From Myrica gale (Eukaryota; Streptophyta; Magnoliopsida; Fagales; Myricaceae), in assembly GCA_963930655.1 (NCBI GenBank), contig OZ005606.1, forward strand, positions 23,786,001 through 23,850,000: a stretch of DNA of 64,000 nucleotides, given 5' to 3'. A model generated the notes under the pieces. The model ran no database searches. It worked only from the letters and a program-made list of their open reading frames with translations, and had not been told where the DNA came from. The position numbers and the translations under genes were made by a program. Of the stretch, positions 47,661-59,610 are shown piece after piece; position 1 is the first letter of the stretch; each line of letters begins with the position of its first letter.

Positions 47661-48968
47661 CTACAACATGTACTCTATGAACTTGATAAGCAAAAATAAG
47701 AGAGATGCAGATTGGGAAGTGGCTAACAAATTCACCAAGGACCGAGCATCAGAAGTCCTCCCAATAGGACTATTTGCAGGGGGGAGCCCTGGAAGTGACC
47801 CAGTTGTTGTTGGCACCGCTGAAGACTTTGGCGTTGCTGTTCCGGCACCATCAGACTGAGGTGAAGGTGAAGGCGCAAATATCGAATCCCGAACCACTGA
47901 AGAAGGTGGCGCTATAAGGGGAAGAACTCAACCTAGTAAGGTCTCAATGTGAGACTTTACCCTTATAGAACTCATCTTCCATTCATTCTCATCTCCCACT
48001 TCATGTGGAATTTGGGGTATCACAATGACAGAAAAAGATAAAAAATAAAGTAATTCCAAATATACACCCTGTAAGAGCATCAACATTATAGGAAACTCCT
48101 AGAGATAAGCAACACTGCCACTCACTTTTAAAAGCTGACTATTACAAACGTAATCACAAATATTAGACTGAAATTGAAAACCCGGGAACCTCACAACTCC
48201 GAATGAAATTCAACCAACACCGATATAGAAGTCAAAACAATGTTCGGTACAATAATCAAACACTTGCTACAAACAAAGGAAAATCATAAACAGACCTGGC
48301 AATGGAACAGCAAGTATATCCGCAGCCTTAATATCTGTGCTTCCCATGGCATTCACGTTCATCAAATCGGTAATGGTAGTCGAATACCTCGCAGCTATCC
48401 CGGTTAACGTGTCCACCGGCCTCACCACGTACGACAAATAGATAGCTGGCAGCGAATTATCTGTCCCGTTAAAGCAAGTACACGGAAGCGGCACCGCGAG
48501 GTTCTGCCCCACTTCGAGAACCGACGGGTCAGATATGGAGTTGGCCTCCTTAATCTGGTCAGCAGAGACCAGACCCGCATAAATGGAATCGGCAATGGAC
48601 GAGAGCGTGTCGGAGGGGCGGGTCTTGTACTTGGTGGAGACCGACTTGCGAATGCCGTCCACGCATGAACAGGTGATGGGGATTTTGAGGAAGAGCTGGG
48701 ATGGAAGGATGTGGTTCTCGACGTCCGGGTAGGAGATGTCGATGGCATTGGCGGTAAGAATCACAATGGGGTCGACTTGAAAGAGGGAAGCCACCTCGGA
48801 GACCTTGAGGTCGGTGTAGAGAGTGTAGCCCAGCACGGCGTTGCACGAGTCGGAGTTGGAGCAGGGCTCGATAGTGGACTTGGAGCGAACAAGACCTACA
48901 TTCGCGAAGATCGAGAGCAGCAGGAGCAAGAAGAGGGTTTTGTGGAAAACAAGTTTTCGGTTTGGCAT
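47661..48968 (-). CDS. LYM3: LysM GPI-anchored receptor-like protein, LYM1/LYM3 class, lacking the Cys-rich exon
   Basis: Two exons on the minus strand: 48296-48968 and 47661-47911. Joining them in phase gives 307 aa. A signal peptide (residues 1-~29) precedes three LysM units, roughly 47-95, 114-161 and 179-224, with CSC (100-102) and CTC (163-165) motifs. The last exon is Pro/Ser-rich and ends in a hydrophobic tail typical of a GPI-attachment signal. LYM1/LYM3 of Arabidopsis bind bacterial peptidoglycan at the cell surface and work with CERK1. Relatives are ~350-416 aa: the ~100-residue cysteine-rich module normally between LysM3 and the Pro-rich stalk is not present in the 384-bp gap. The symbol rests on family match and the neighbouring ELG1 gene (At1g77630/At1g77620 order). 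Confidence 0.85.
47912..48020. mobile_element. Possible LTR-like remnant in the LysM intron
   Basis: On the minus strand the sequence between about 48020 and 47912 reads GTGATACCCCAAATTCC… AAGTCTCACATTGAGACC, resembling the ends of small plant LTR elements. It sits exactly where the missing exon should lie. The boundaries and family are guesses. Confidence 0.25.
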
Positions 48969-50629
48969 TCTTGCTCAAGACAGAAAAATGTGTTCTTTGC
49001 TTTGTTATACAGAAGTGTGCATTTGAAAAAGTCGCGACAACGCGCAACGAAATGACCAAAGATGGGATTTTTCTTCGGTTTAGGGAGAGATTGTGCTGGG
49101 TTTTAGGCCCTTTTCCAACAGGAAGGAAGACAGGCGAGTAAGAATGGGAAGACTTTTGACACCAGAAAAGATTGGCTTTTTCTGGCTTTCGTAGAGAGAG
49201 ATATATTGGTGAGCTTCTGCAATTCTCAGGGTTTAGGTTTTTGCTTCTTCTTCCTCCACCACCACCACCACCACCAGTGGTTCAGTACCAACTGAGAGAG
49301 AGTCAGGGGTGGGAAGGGAAAGTTTTGATTGAATGCAGCTTTGGGGATTTGGACAGATATGTTGCATAGAGTTGAACAGACAGTAGTCAGATTCTCGAGC
49401 ATAGAGTCTAGAACAATATTGCCCCTTGGACTATTTTATCCTTGTCAACACCCTCTATTGACTATTCCCTGGAATTGCCTTCTTGAATCAGTCCAATCCG
49501 GCAATTTCGGGCCCGTCTTGGACTGTTGTTGAGAAGGGATGTTTTGGTAATTCAAGTATTTGGCCTTTTAAGATTTCTGGGAATCCAAAGTGAACCCCAC
49601 ATTAAACAATTTATCGGGTGCCACAGTCTGCTCTAATCTGCTTTCCAGGCATGCAAGAAAATAATTTCTGGTTCTCTTGCTGATAGGAACATTGTGAACT
49701 CGCACACAAAACTAAGGAGCGTGCCATACACCCTTGAAACTCATTTGCTGGAGAGTTGTTGCCAAGCGCTACGTGATCGGAAGCTAACAGTGCGTTCAGC
49801 TATTGAGACGGGCTTCCCCGTTTAACCGGTGCACCCTGATCAATGTGCGTTGTTTTGCCATCAACTCATTCCCTCCGCAATTTAATTTTGAATATACATT
49901 TGACTTACTAAAAATTTTAAAAGACTTTCGTTTTGAGAAAAAATTGTAAAATTTTAAAAAAGTTGTAAATTTTTATGTTGAATAGTATTTTATTAGTGTT
50001 TGTGTAAATAAGAGAGAGAAATGATTTGATGTAATTGTTTAATAAAAAAATATTTGAGTTATGTAAAAAAGTATAGAGAGAAAATTTATGTTGAATAAAA
50101 AATTAAAAAATTATTGGAGATTGTGTAAAATGTATTGATTTTTGTGTTTGAATTCTGAATATGTTTCGGTGGTAGATTTATGAATATACTTAGAATCCTG
50201 AAAAAAAAATGTGAAAACGAACGTATCCTTGAATACACTTAAAAAGAGACAATTTATTAAAATTTTACTTTATTTTTCTAAGTCAAATTTTGACTTACTA
50301 AAAAAAAAATCATTGCCTTCTCTCTTTTATTTTCCTAAATTCTCTCTTTTCTATATATACTCATATTATATCCACAGTTTTAATTGCGAATATAAAAATG
50401 CATAGTTAAAAAGGCTATTTTTGAGGAGGCGGGAACAACCTCCACTTCCTCCCCCGTCTCTCTCTGTAGGCCTCTTTTCTTTCCGTTATAATTTGGTTCC
50501 CACGCAGCCACGCTTCAGATCGCCTTTCCTAAGAACTAAAACTAGCTTTAAACTTTCCAAATCCTCTCGCGAAACCGGAATTGCCCAAAGCCCTAGCTTG
50601 CCAGTCAGTCGAAACAAACCCCAAGTGCC
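48969..50629. promoter_or_regulatory. Shared divergent promoter region, LysM gene / ELG1
   Basis: The two genes start head to head 1.66 kb apart. Near the LysM start there are pyrimidine-rich segments and a (CCA)n run at about 49256-49277. Nearer ELG1 there is a CTCTCT-type leader at 50440-50470. The centre (about 49880-50200) is AT-rich and MITE-like. No specific factor site is claimed. Confidence 0.45.
49876..50205. mobile_element. AT-rich Harbinger-related repeat upstream of ELG1
   Basis: It shares phrases with the Harbinger-like MITEs and with 59313-59610 and 60585-60861 (TTAAAATTTTA, GAGAGAAATGATTTGATG, GTTTAATAAAAAAAT). Ends and target duplication are unclear. Confidence 0.4.
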
Positions 50630-50746
50630 ATGGACCAATTGGACAAGAATGACGAGCCCGCTAGTGCCATGGACCAATTGGACAAGAATGACGAGCCCGC
50701 GAGTGCCATGGACCAAGTAGACGAAAATGGCGAGCCCGTGAGTGCG
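50630..50746 (+). repeat. Three 39-bp tandem repeats at the ELG1 N-terminus
   Basis: Three in-frame copies encode MDQLDKNDEPASA, MDQLDKNDEPASA and MDQVDENGEPVSA. Each copy starts with its own ATG in a similar context, so the true start could be any of the three. The first two copies differ by one base, implying a recent duplication. Confidence 0.95.
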
Positions 50747-53700
50747 GCGGAGCTCAGCCCCAGCGATTTCCGGTCACCGGTGCAGCATCGTGTTCGCCGG
50801 AGATTGGTCCAGTCCACGCTGTTCCCGCATAAGGCCCAAGAACGCGAAGAGAACGGCGATCAGAAGTGTGAGAAAAGTTGTGGGGATGACGAGGACGGTG
50901 ACCGCGGGAGTCCAAGCAAGAAGAAGAAGCTGAAAGCGAAGGCAATGTCTCAACGTAGAGCTTCTAAGAAGGTGAATAGTATGAGAATTTGTATGCGTAG
51001 CTGGCTTGCTATTGAAAATTGTTGTACATTTAAGTGTTGGACTTCTTTTTGTGTACCTGATGCTGTGCTAGGTTACCTAGACAATTTAGGAAAAGAAAAG
51101 AGAGAAGGCAATGAAACCACTCAAGTACTTGGCTCTGTTCAATATCAGTATTCTCCCCCCCCCCCACCCCCCCCCCCCCGAAAAAAAAACACAGGGCAGT
51201 AAGTAATAAAATAATACTTATTTTATTCTTAGCAGCTGGAGGAGAAGCGACCAGTGATTACTACACCCAAGAAAACAGTGATTAATCTGAAAAATTTTGA
51301 AGATGGATCGCCACCAATTCAGTCGTTATGCCATGTTTTATTGAATATCGTTCTCTACAGTTTGTTTTATAGGTGGATCAGCTTGTATTTTTCGATTTTG
51401 GTCGTTTCATATGCTTATCTTCGTCATCAGGTGGTTATTGATTACTCCTTAGAATAAACAACCAATTAGATATCCAGAACTAGCGGATAAAATATTAAAT
51501 AAAGAATAAGCTGCATAATAGTCATTTGCTCTTCTTCATTTATGTTATGTTGATCTTGGAAATTTTGGTTACCAAAACACTTTGCCTTGAATCTTGGAAG
51601 TGACTGTAACTTGGCTTTGTTTTGGTTCTTGTATCTGATCTTTAGTATTGTATTTGTACCACTTACTGTCTTTCTTTTGTGCTTGATCAGGAAAATTCTC
51701 GGATATTTTCAGGAAAGCAAATGCATCCTTTTTTCTCATCATGGAAAGTGGGCAAGAAAAATCAAGAGGTGACTGAAGTGGAGGCTAGCCGTTGCTCTGT
51801 AGAAAGAAGGGACAAAGAGATTACGTGTGGCCCAATTCACGTATTTGAAACAACTCAAGTAAGGGCTTCCAATTTAGCTTTCTAGAACAAGTTGAACACT
51901 TGTATTCTGCATTGGATTATAATGTATGTAGTTATATTTCTACCTAAGGTGAAAACTTAAAATGTCTGCTATGCAGGAAGATGGAGCATCTTTTGACCGG
52001 CAAAATTGGGCATTTGTTGATGATACCTTTAGTGATGCCAATGATGGTCTTGAAAACAAAGCATCTTCAGTTTATGAAGGCTCTTTTGGGTTCTTGCATA
52101 TGGATAAGCTTCCAATCTTTTTACATCCCTGTGATGTAACAAACTTAAAGAACGAAGTTTCTTTTGATCACCGTGTTAGTCAACAACAACATTCATCTGA
52201 TGTGGTATGTAATGTATCTACATGTGAATTCACCGATTCCTATAGCTGATTACTTCTTTTATTTTTTCCAAAAAAAAAGATGTCACCATTGCTGAATTCT
52301 TTGTTTTGTCTCTTCGTGTACTGCATTTTTTAGTCATCCATATAATTACTGTCAGGACCACAAGGTGGATAAAGTTGGTTTATTTTCTAGGAATACTGGC
52401 TGTGTAAGGAAGTCAGGTATGGAGCAGCAGAGTAGATTTCTTCAGGAAAGGTGAAAGCTTTGGATTCAAAACTCTCCATCAAATTTATATATGCATAATC
52501 TTCCATTTTTTTAACCCATGTTTTGCTTGTTTTCTTTACATTTACTGAATATTACGTATGTTGATTGGTGAATGCTGCTAAAGTTACGCTATAGTCTTTT
52601 ACCTTTCCTCATGAAGTGTTCCCCAAATATTCTTTAAATAGCTCTTCCACCTCAAAGAGGTATGGGAATTGAGCATTGTAATTTGGCTGTCCTTGTGCGT
52701 CTCCTACGTAATTCTCACCTTATTTCATATATAAACTTTACTTTCTGTTTTCACTTGCTCGGTTGAACTTAGCATATGTGAAATGAGTGCCCTTAGCCTT
52801 TTCTTATCCCGGTGGAGAAAGCCGAAAGATAAACCATTGAGTCAACATCTCCTTGGTTTCCTGTTTATGCATCATCAACTCGCCATCAAAAGTGGCCTTT
52901 TTTATGTATTTACAAAAACTAAAAAGCTGAGAAAGCCTTAAAAAGTGTATAAGTTATAGCAAAAATGCTATGTTTGAAGTATTAAGTAGATAACTGTTAT
53001 TACCTCCCTAAATGGTAAAATTTGTATACTCTGTCTACAACTGCTAGCACAAGTCATGTGATTCTAGAAATTCACAGCATGATGGGATATATTGTTTTCT
53101 ACATCTATCTATGCGCCTATATGTAGTTGGAAATAAGTGGTGTCAAAATTTCAAATGTTGAGATGCATTGTCGACGCATGAGACACTTGCACCAGGTTTT
53201 CCAGCATTTGTGCATGATTCACCTGGGATTGCTGGATATTGATATCTGTCTCATTTATGCTGAAATTCCAGGATGATGCCGTACTATGCTAGTCCTGATA
53301 ATCAGCTTGAGGATAGCTTATGGGTACATAAGTACAGGCCCAAGAAGGCCGTGGAGGTCTGATACCTTTAATAGTTTCTTCTTTGTATTGCAGTTTTGTG
53401 TTTCACTTATCAAAAAAAAAGTTTTGTGTTTCAGTTTTCTTAGGTAGATTGGCATATTTTCCCTTGTGTTCTAGTTCTTGTCTCAGATGATGCACTTTTA
53501 CTTATCCAAACACATGTACGTCGGTGTCCTGCAAGTATGTGGTAATGATGAAGCTGTGAAGTTTTTGAGTGATTGGCTACATCTTTGGCGCACAAGAGGC
53601 TACGACAACAGAAAAGATCAGACTTGTGGTGATCAATGTGAAATGCAAGATGATGACTATTGCTATTCTAATGGTGTTTCTGATTCAGAAGACATTGATG

Positions 53701-56700
53701 AAGAAGCTAGTCTAAAGAAGGTTCTCTTAGTTACAGGGCCAGTTGGGGTATATACATAAATATTTATCATATCTTATGTACACCTTTTGTTTGCTTTTCT
53801 TTACATTTGGAATGTGTTTCATGTTTCTTCATTTTGAAGATGCATTCGGAACCATCATATGGCATAAATGAATTGAGCTTGTTTGGTCTAGTGGTTTAAG
53901 TATAGTCCTTTGTGCTGTACCTTCTTTTCCTTTTTCTTTCAATAAATTGCCTTATAAAAAAAACTTCATTTTCAGTTCAAGTTTCTGGAAAAAAAAATTG
54001 TTCAGATGGTAGGAATTTTAGAGACAGTCATTTATATATTGTGTCTCTTGTTCCTTTTTTCTTCCCTCTTCAATTCTCTTAAGGTAGTAGGTGGGATGCA
54101 ATAAAAATCCAATGCAGCATTGGGGGGAAAATATACCAGAAGAAAGAAAAGCTGAAAGGAAGATGATTCTATTGAGTTGGGCAGACTTGACAAATATGAT
54201 GTTTATTTTTGGGCCCACATCATAATGTGTTTATTGCTAGGAGATCTCATGCACTTTGTTATTTAAAAAAGGTTTATCTATTGAGATGTAATGACTCCTT
54301 TTCTGGGATGATGTTTAATAATTCTGATATCTATTGGTCAGAGGAATGTCTTCGATGGAGGCCACTGTGTTCTATTTTCTTCTTTTAGGAATCATTGGAG
54401 GGAAAGTTGTTCTAGAATTTATAATGGAGGTGCATGTGATTGAGTGTAAAATCATAACTGATATTTAAGTTAGTTTGCACAATCCTGCCTACAGACTGGT
54501 AAGAGGTCTTGTATTATTCGTGTCAATATGCTTGCCTCTTAGACTTGACTCTGTATGCCTTTTCTGATCAATATTATTTTGTTTACTCTGGAGCGATTTC
54601 TTCTAGTTTCAATGACTGTCTTAAGGAAATTGAGGTTTATTCTATAAGGCTTGCTAATTTGCTTCTTCTACAAATAGAGCTCCTTTTTTATACTAAGAGT
54701 TAGATGCTTTTGCTTTGTTTATGTTCTCTGCAAACACTTTGTTTTAAAATGGTGGTTGAAAGATGTGCTTTTTGTTCTGTAGAGTGGGAAGTCTGCAGCT
54801 ATCTATGCATGTGCGCAAGAGCAAGGATTTGAGGTTTTTGAGGTACTACTAGATTGGATGTTTGTCTTGTTCTACTGTTTTGAAAGTTCTCCTTATTGGG
54901 GTCGAATATTCTAATCTGCATATAGTCACAAATAGGAAGGTCAAGATATTAAGATATTGGAACGCATCTAATGCGTATATCATTTAGACACCTGTAGTCA
55001 GACAATTACATGGTGGAATATATTTTGTATGCCAATTGGAGTACTCAAAATGCATATTTGAAATGCTCTAGCACTTTGCATTATGTGTATATGTGCTGCG
55101 ATAGGAACATCTAGATTTTTGAGGTTGCGCAGTATACCCACAACAGGCTTAAGCTTGTCTTTGAACATCTCTTTGGCTCTGAAGAATAATTATTTTTTTC
55201 CTTTACCTCTTGGATAGCAAAGGTAGTCACTTTGCTTTCTACTTCTGATGTACTTTCTCTATTTTTTTTATTACTTAAGCTTCAACAAGTCTGCAACAAT
55301 CAGAAAGTGTATGTGTCTTCTTCATTTGCTGTTTGATCTAGCTGGGTGTATTTCCCAACATACTACTACTAACAACCCATCATTCCACCATTTTCACTGA
55401 CTGTCAAAGGGCTCTTCAAATTCTTTTTCTTTCAGATTTTGATTGCTGAAAATTAGGGCAATGGCTTTTCAAGTGAAAGTTTAATTTGCCTTATCTGTTG
55501 TTTCAATAGTTAAGTGCATCAGACTGTCGGAAAGGAGCTCTTGTAAAGCAGCAGTTCGGGGATGTACTAGAATCACATCGGGTCGAAAGGTTTGTCAATT
55601 TTTCATTCGCAGCACTTGCTGCATTGTGGATCTGCCAACTTTCTTGAGCTGGGATGATGTATTTGTTTTAGGTTGTTTGAACATACTGTGGAACCACTGA
55701 GCAATCATATTGTGAAGTTACCTCTGGTTCTGCCCAGTGGTAAACCATCAGAAGGGTTTGAAAACGAGGTAGTGGCAGTGATACCCTTATCCAATGAGAA
55801 AGCTGCCAATGATAAGATTGGAGCCTTGGGAGAATCTGTCTATAACGAGAATGGAACTGCCTGTGATCTAAGAGAAGTTAAGCGTTTGATGCTCTTTGAG
55901 GATGTGGATATCATGTTTCTTGAAGATCGCGGTTTTATTGCTTCAATACAACAAATTGCTGAAACAGCGAAGAGACCCATAATACTGACCAGCAATAGTA
56001 AGAGGGCTTGCTGATTGAGATCATCGTATTAGCACTTTGAAATACTGTTGCTTTTGAATCTCTTCTGCTACTCATATCTGTTAATTATAGGTGGCAATCC
56101 TTCCCTGCCAGACAATCTGGACAGGCTACAGGTGTGTTTCACATTGCCATCATCAGAAGAGCTTCTTTGTCATGTATATATGGTATGGACTGCGGTAACT
56201 TTTTCCCCTTCTATTCCAATTGTGGATTTCTAGGTTCTGAGTTCATTTTACTTGCAATATAGGTTTGTGCTGCTGAAGGAGTCAACATCCAACCTCAGTT
56301 ACTAGAACAATTAGTTGAGTCTTGTCATGGGGATATTAGGCAAATCATTATGCATCTTCAGTTCTGGTGCCAGGGTAAACAATTTAGGAAAGGTGAGTTG
56401 CACAACACGTATGCATGGTTATGTGGCATCTGTGTGCATGTCGTGATATTTTTATGGTGCCTTTGTTATTGTTACTTATTATTTCTTACAATCACCATGA
56501 TGTATCCCGTGTTTCTCTATGAAATCTACATCTTCTAATACTGGTTCCCCTACCATTACATCCAAAACTCATTAGATCCTCATGAAATAATGTTGTCTTG
56601 CAACTTATTTGGTGGAATGCGTTTATTATTCTTCCTGCGATGTAGCACATCACCTACATTTAGAAGGTTAACATGTCATCAATGACATTTGTATATTTTT

Positions 56701-59059
56701 TTTAGTTGACCACAACTTAAATATGCAAGGTTGAAAGATGAATGCCGATGGAATCATGTGGGCTAGATGTTTTTACTGGTTGCTAAGGCTAGCGGAAATT
56801 ACCTGGTCAGAGATTCAGGATAAATGAGTTAATTTTTTTGTATTTATCATAAGCATTTTCAGATTCCAACGCTGTCATAATTTTTCAGTTTTTATGACAA
56901 GTCTTGCTGTTTTGTATTGCTTTCATTTGAAGAATAGATTTATGTCTAAGCTTACTGCATGTATTACAATGTCTACTTGAACTTTTTAATTCGCATGTGT
57001 TGTCTTCTTTTCAATGTTTACGATAAAGACTTTAAAACTAATGTTTTTTACTGTCCAGATGGGGACTTGAGGAGAACGTATGGGTCACTGCCTTTTGATG
57101 TTGAAGCTGGTCATCGTATACTACCTAAGATCATCCCCTGGGAATTTCCTTCTCCGCTGTCTGAGTTGATTGAGAAGGAAATCACCAAGTCATTATCCAT
57201 GATGGAAGAAAGTTCTGCTTCAATGGATGTGGTTGAGAAAGAACTTGGCAAAAAAGAAATGCAGGAAGATCTGGATACATATGATAATCAAACAGAGAGT
57301 ATAGAAACCAAAAAGTTAGCAATGTTGAAAAGGAATTGCTCTATTGAAGATTGCAATGACTTCACAGCTCAATTTGATGAATTATCCAATTCTTCAGGCA
57401 CCCCTGTCACTTTATCGAGGCAAAATGTTGGAAGGAAACATAATATGGTGCTGTCTTCTGATTCTGAAGGCGAGGACATAATTAATGGCGTCCTATAGTT
57501 TTGGAGAAGGATACTAACAATGAAGCATCCCAAGGATATAACAGTGGCTATCCCTCATATTGGCCATCAACTGAAAACTGCTTGGGCCTTATAGCTGACA
57601 AGCGACTCTCTGGAGCAGAGCATTTGAAAGGAACATACTATGAATGTTCAGAAAGACCAGATTTTAGACAGATTAGTGAAAGATGCGAATCTGTTGATGT
57701 ATCATGTGTGCCAGAATCGACATTTGTTCCGGAAACTGTGGTAGGTGATGTAACAGAGCCATTATCTAGAACTGATGTATCGTGTATGCCAGAATCAACA
57801 TTTGTTCCTGAAAGTGTGGTAGGTGATGTAACAGAGCCGTTATCTAGAACAGTGTCCTGTGATTATGCTGCTGATACCTTAGAAATCTCTATGAGCAATG
57901 AGTCCATCCAGACTGTTAGCAGTTGAAGCGGACAATCTCGGTAAACCTATGCTCAGATTACGGAAAACTTCTGATATGCTGGGCAATACTGGTGATCCAA
58001 ATCCAGAATTGTCTTGTGAAGAGGAGCTGGAAGATTTTTTGGATCAAAATGTGGATTATACAACAGGTCATCAACTGATGGACGAGTGCAGTCGCATGAA
58101 TTTTGGTAGAGGGTCAAAAATTTTGGAGAAGCCAAAGTCGTTGATGGTGACTGATTTAGTACAAGCATCATGGATAAAACTCCGTGGCTGTCCCACAGAA
58201 CTAAGGCAGTATGTTGTCTCAGACAAAGAGGATGCAATTCAAAGTATTAAACATGCTTATTCTATGAGCGATCTGATTGCAGGAGCTGATCTCTTGCTTT
58301 CTAACTCCCAAGTTGTAGTACGTGTCTTACTATATTATATTTGGATAATATGAACCTGTAGCTTCTGCTATGTGTGGCTCATTGTGGTAATTGAGTATCT
58401 TTCAGGGTTCTTTGGAACCATATACTGTCCCCTCCGAAGGATCAGAAGCATCGAGCTGGTGGGATGAGCAAATACAGATGGCATCGACGATTTCACAGCA
58501 TGGTTTTTGCTTTTATGCAAAAGCCGTAGGATCAATGATAGCTCATGAGAGAAGTGTTGATTTGCTCTCAGAAATGCTGGCTTCCACAACTAATATGATG
58601 GCATTGGGTGGATTAATTGGACAGGATATGAAGACAAGTAGAACATTGTGTGCGGCTAGGGGTTTAGAGATGAGTCCACCTAAAAGAGTTTTGTCAAAAA
58701 GGTATTGTCCTCAATCCCTTGTTACATAGTCATGAAAATATGGTTATTCGAATAATATCTAAGCATACCGGTGTACAATTATACATACCTACTGATGTTT
58801 CCTGCCGCTTTTACTATTTGTCGAGGATCTTACTATGGCCTCAACCATAATCCTGTTAACCATAAAAAAAAAAAACTTGCAGCCTTTATTATAATTGTTG
58901 CGCCATGTCTCTTGCAATTGTTGCTTACCTAGTTGCACAATGTCTCAATGCAGGCGACGGGTTGCTCGACACTACTTGAGTAGTGGTTCGTTGATGTTAT
59001 CTCCCAAAGACATTTCGTTGCTGGGTCAACGTAACTTTAATGGGACGACTACGTCCTAA
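50630..59059 (+). CDS. ELG1: ATAD5/ELG1-type AAA+ ATPase (PCNA unloading), with disrupted frame
   Basis: Exons seen: 50630-50971, one from 51233 or 51236 (donor unresolved), 51691-51858, 51977-52204, 52356-52450, 53272-53356, 53487-53747, 54783-54842, 55510-55589, 55672-55997, 56091-56182, 56263-56392, 57059-58317, 58406-58701, 58954-59059. ATAD5/Elg1 forms an RFC-like complex that unloads PCNA from chromatin in the nucleus. Evidence: SSWKVGKK region, LWVHKYRPKKAVEV, Walker A GPVG|SGKS split across an intron, LSASDCRKGALVK, Walker B-type MLFEDVD and sensor-1 IILTSN. Exon 13 has a stop at 57496-57498 (one base missing nearby) and a second frame change near 57924, so the frame leaves and returns. 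The acceptor expected before VCGND reads CAA, not CAG. It may be a damaged allele or assembly errors. Confidence 0.85.
51151..51180. repeat. Poly-C tract in ELG1 intron 1
   Basis: A C-homopolymer interrupted by one A and followed by an A run. Similar C runs occur at about 9050, 13226 and 13951. Such runs are prone to sequencing error. Confidence 0.85.
53392..53433. mobile_element. Ultra-short LINE insertion (14 bp) with 14-bp duplication
   Basis: AGTTTTGTGTTTCA occurs at 53392-53405 and 53420-53433, with CTTATCAAAAAAAA between. The insert equals the 3' end of the L1-type element near 15148. It lies in the ELG1 intron just before the altered splice acceptor. Confidence 0.65.
57696..57848 (+). 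repeat. 78-bp coding tandem repeat in ELG1 exon 13
   Basis: A unit encoding DVSCVPESTFVPETVVGD plus VTEPLSRT occurs twice with a period of 78 bp (57696 and 57774). It lies in the out-of-frame segment between the two frame changes, showing that this segment was once coding. Confidence 0.9.
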
Positions 59060-59312
59060 AGAGTTGATGATAGATTGAGGTACAACTTCACAACTAGGAT
59101 AACTAACAGAACAGCCTCCTTAACTGATTCCATGATATGGTCATTGGTTAGACTGAAGGTGGGCGGCATATGGTTCCCTTCACCGTAAAAGGAAATCTGC
59201 GATGGCCAATAGTTCCCAATGAAAGGGGTTTCATGGAGTTGCTAACTTAGTCAACTAGGGAAAATATGATTGCCCAATAGTAATAATACCGTGTCTTCTC
59301 TCTCAGTTACAA

Positions 59313-59610
59313 ATTACTCAAATAAATAATTTTTTGAAAATTTCGAGGTTTTTTTTTTAAAAAGAACATAAAAGGTAGATTAGAGTTTTATTGAATTTTG
59401 AGAAAAAGTAGTAAAAAAATAAAATTTTATGTGAGTTAATGAAAAAAATTGAAGAAAAAGACTTAAAAAGTGATTTTTTTTCTATTTATTATAATAAAAT
59501 AGTTGATTTGATAGAGAAAAATAATAATTTTAAATTTTGTTGTTATTATTTTCTTAATCAAAATTTTGATTTGTATGTTTGGATTCAAATTTTTTTTTAA
59601 AATTAGTTTT
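59313..59610. mobile_element. AT-rich Harbinger-related repeat
   Basis: It shares the internal layout (GAGTTAATGAAAAAA, GTTGATTTGATAGAG, TTAAATTTTGTTG) with the other AT-rich repeats of this window. Ends not resolved. Confidence 0.4.

Noticed and set aside
48422-49059. Alternative ORFs overlapping the LysM gene on both strands
   Set aside because: Low-complexity shadow frames of the LysM coding exon.
51254-51457. Read-through of ELG1 exon 2 into a hydrophobic tail
   Set aside because: The sequence after about 51340 looks intronic. The next clear exon (ENSRIF…) starts at 51691, so the ORF is an unspliced read-through.
53838-53963. SINE-like segment: TGGTCTAGTGG box-A-like motif, A-rich end, weak flanking CTTCATTTT repeats
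   Set aside because: No B box (GGTTCGANTCC-like) and the flanking match is only ~9 bp. Not enough for a SINE or tRNA call.
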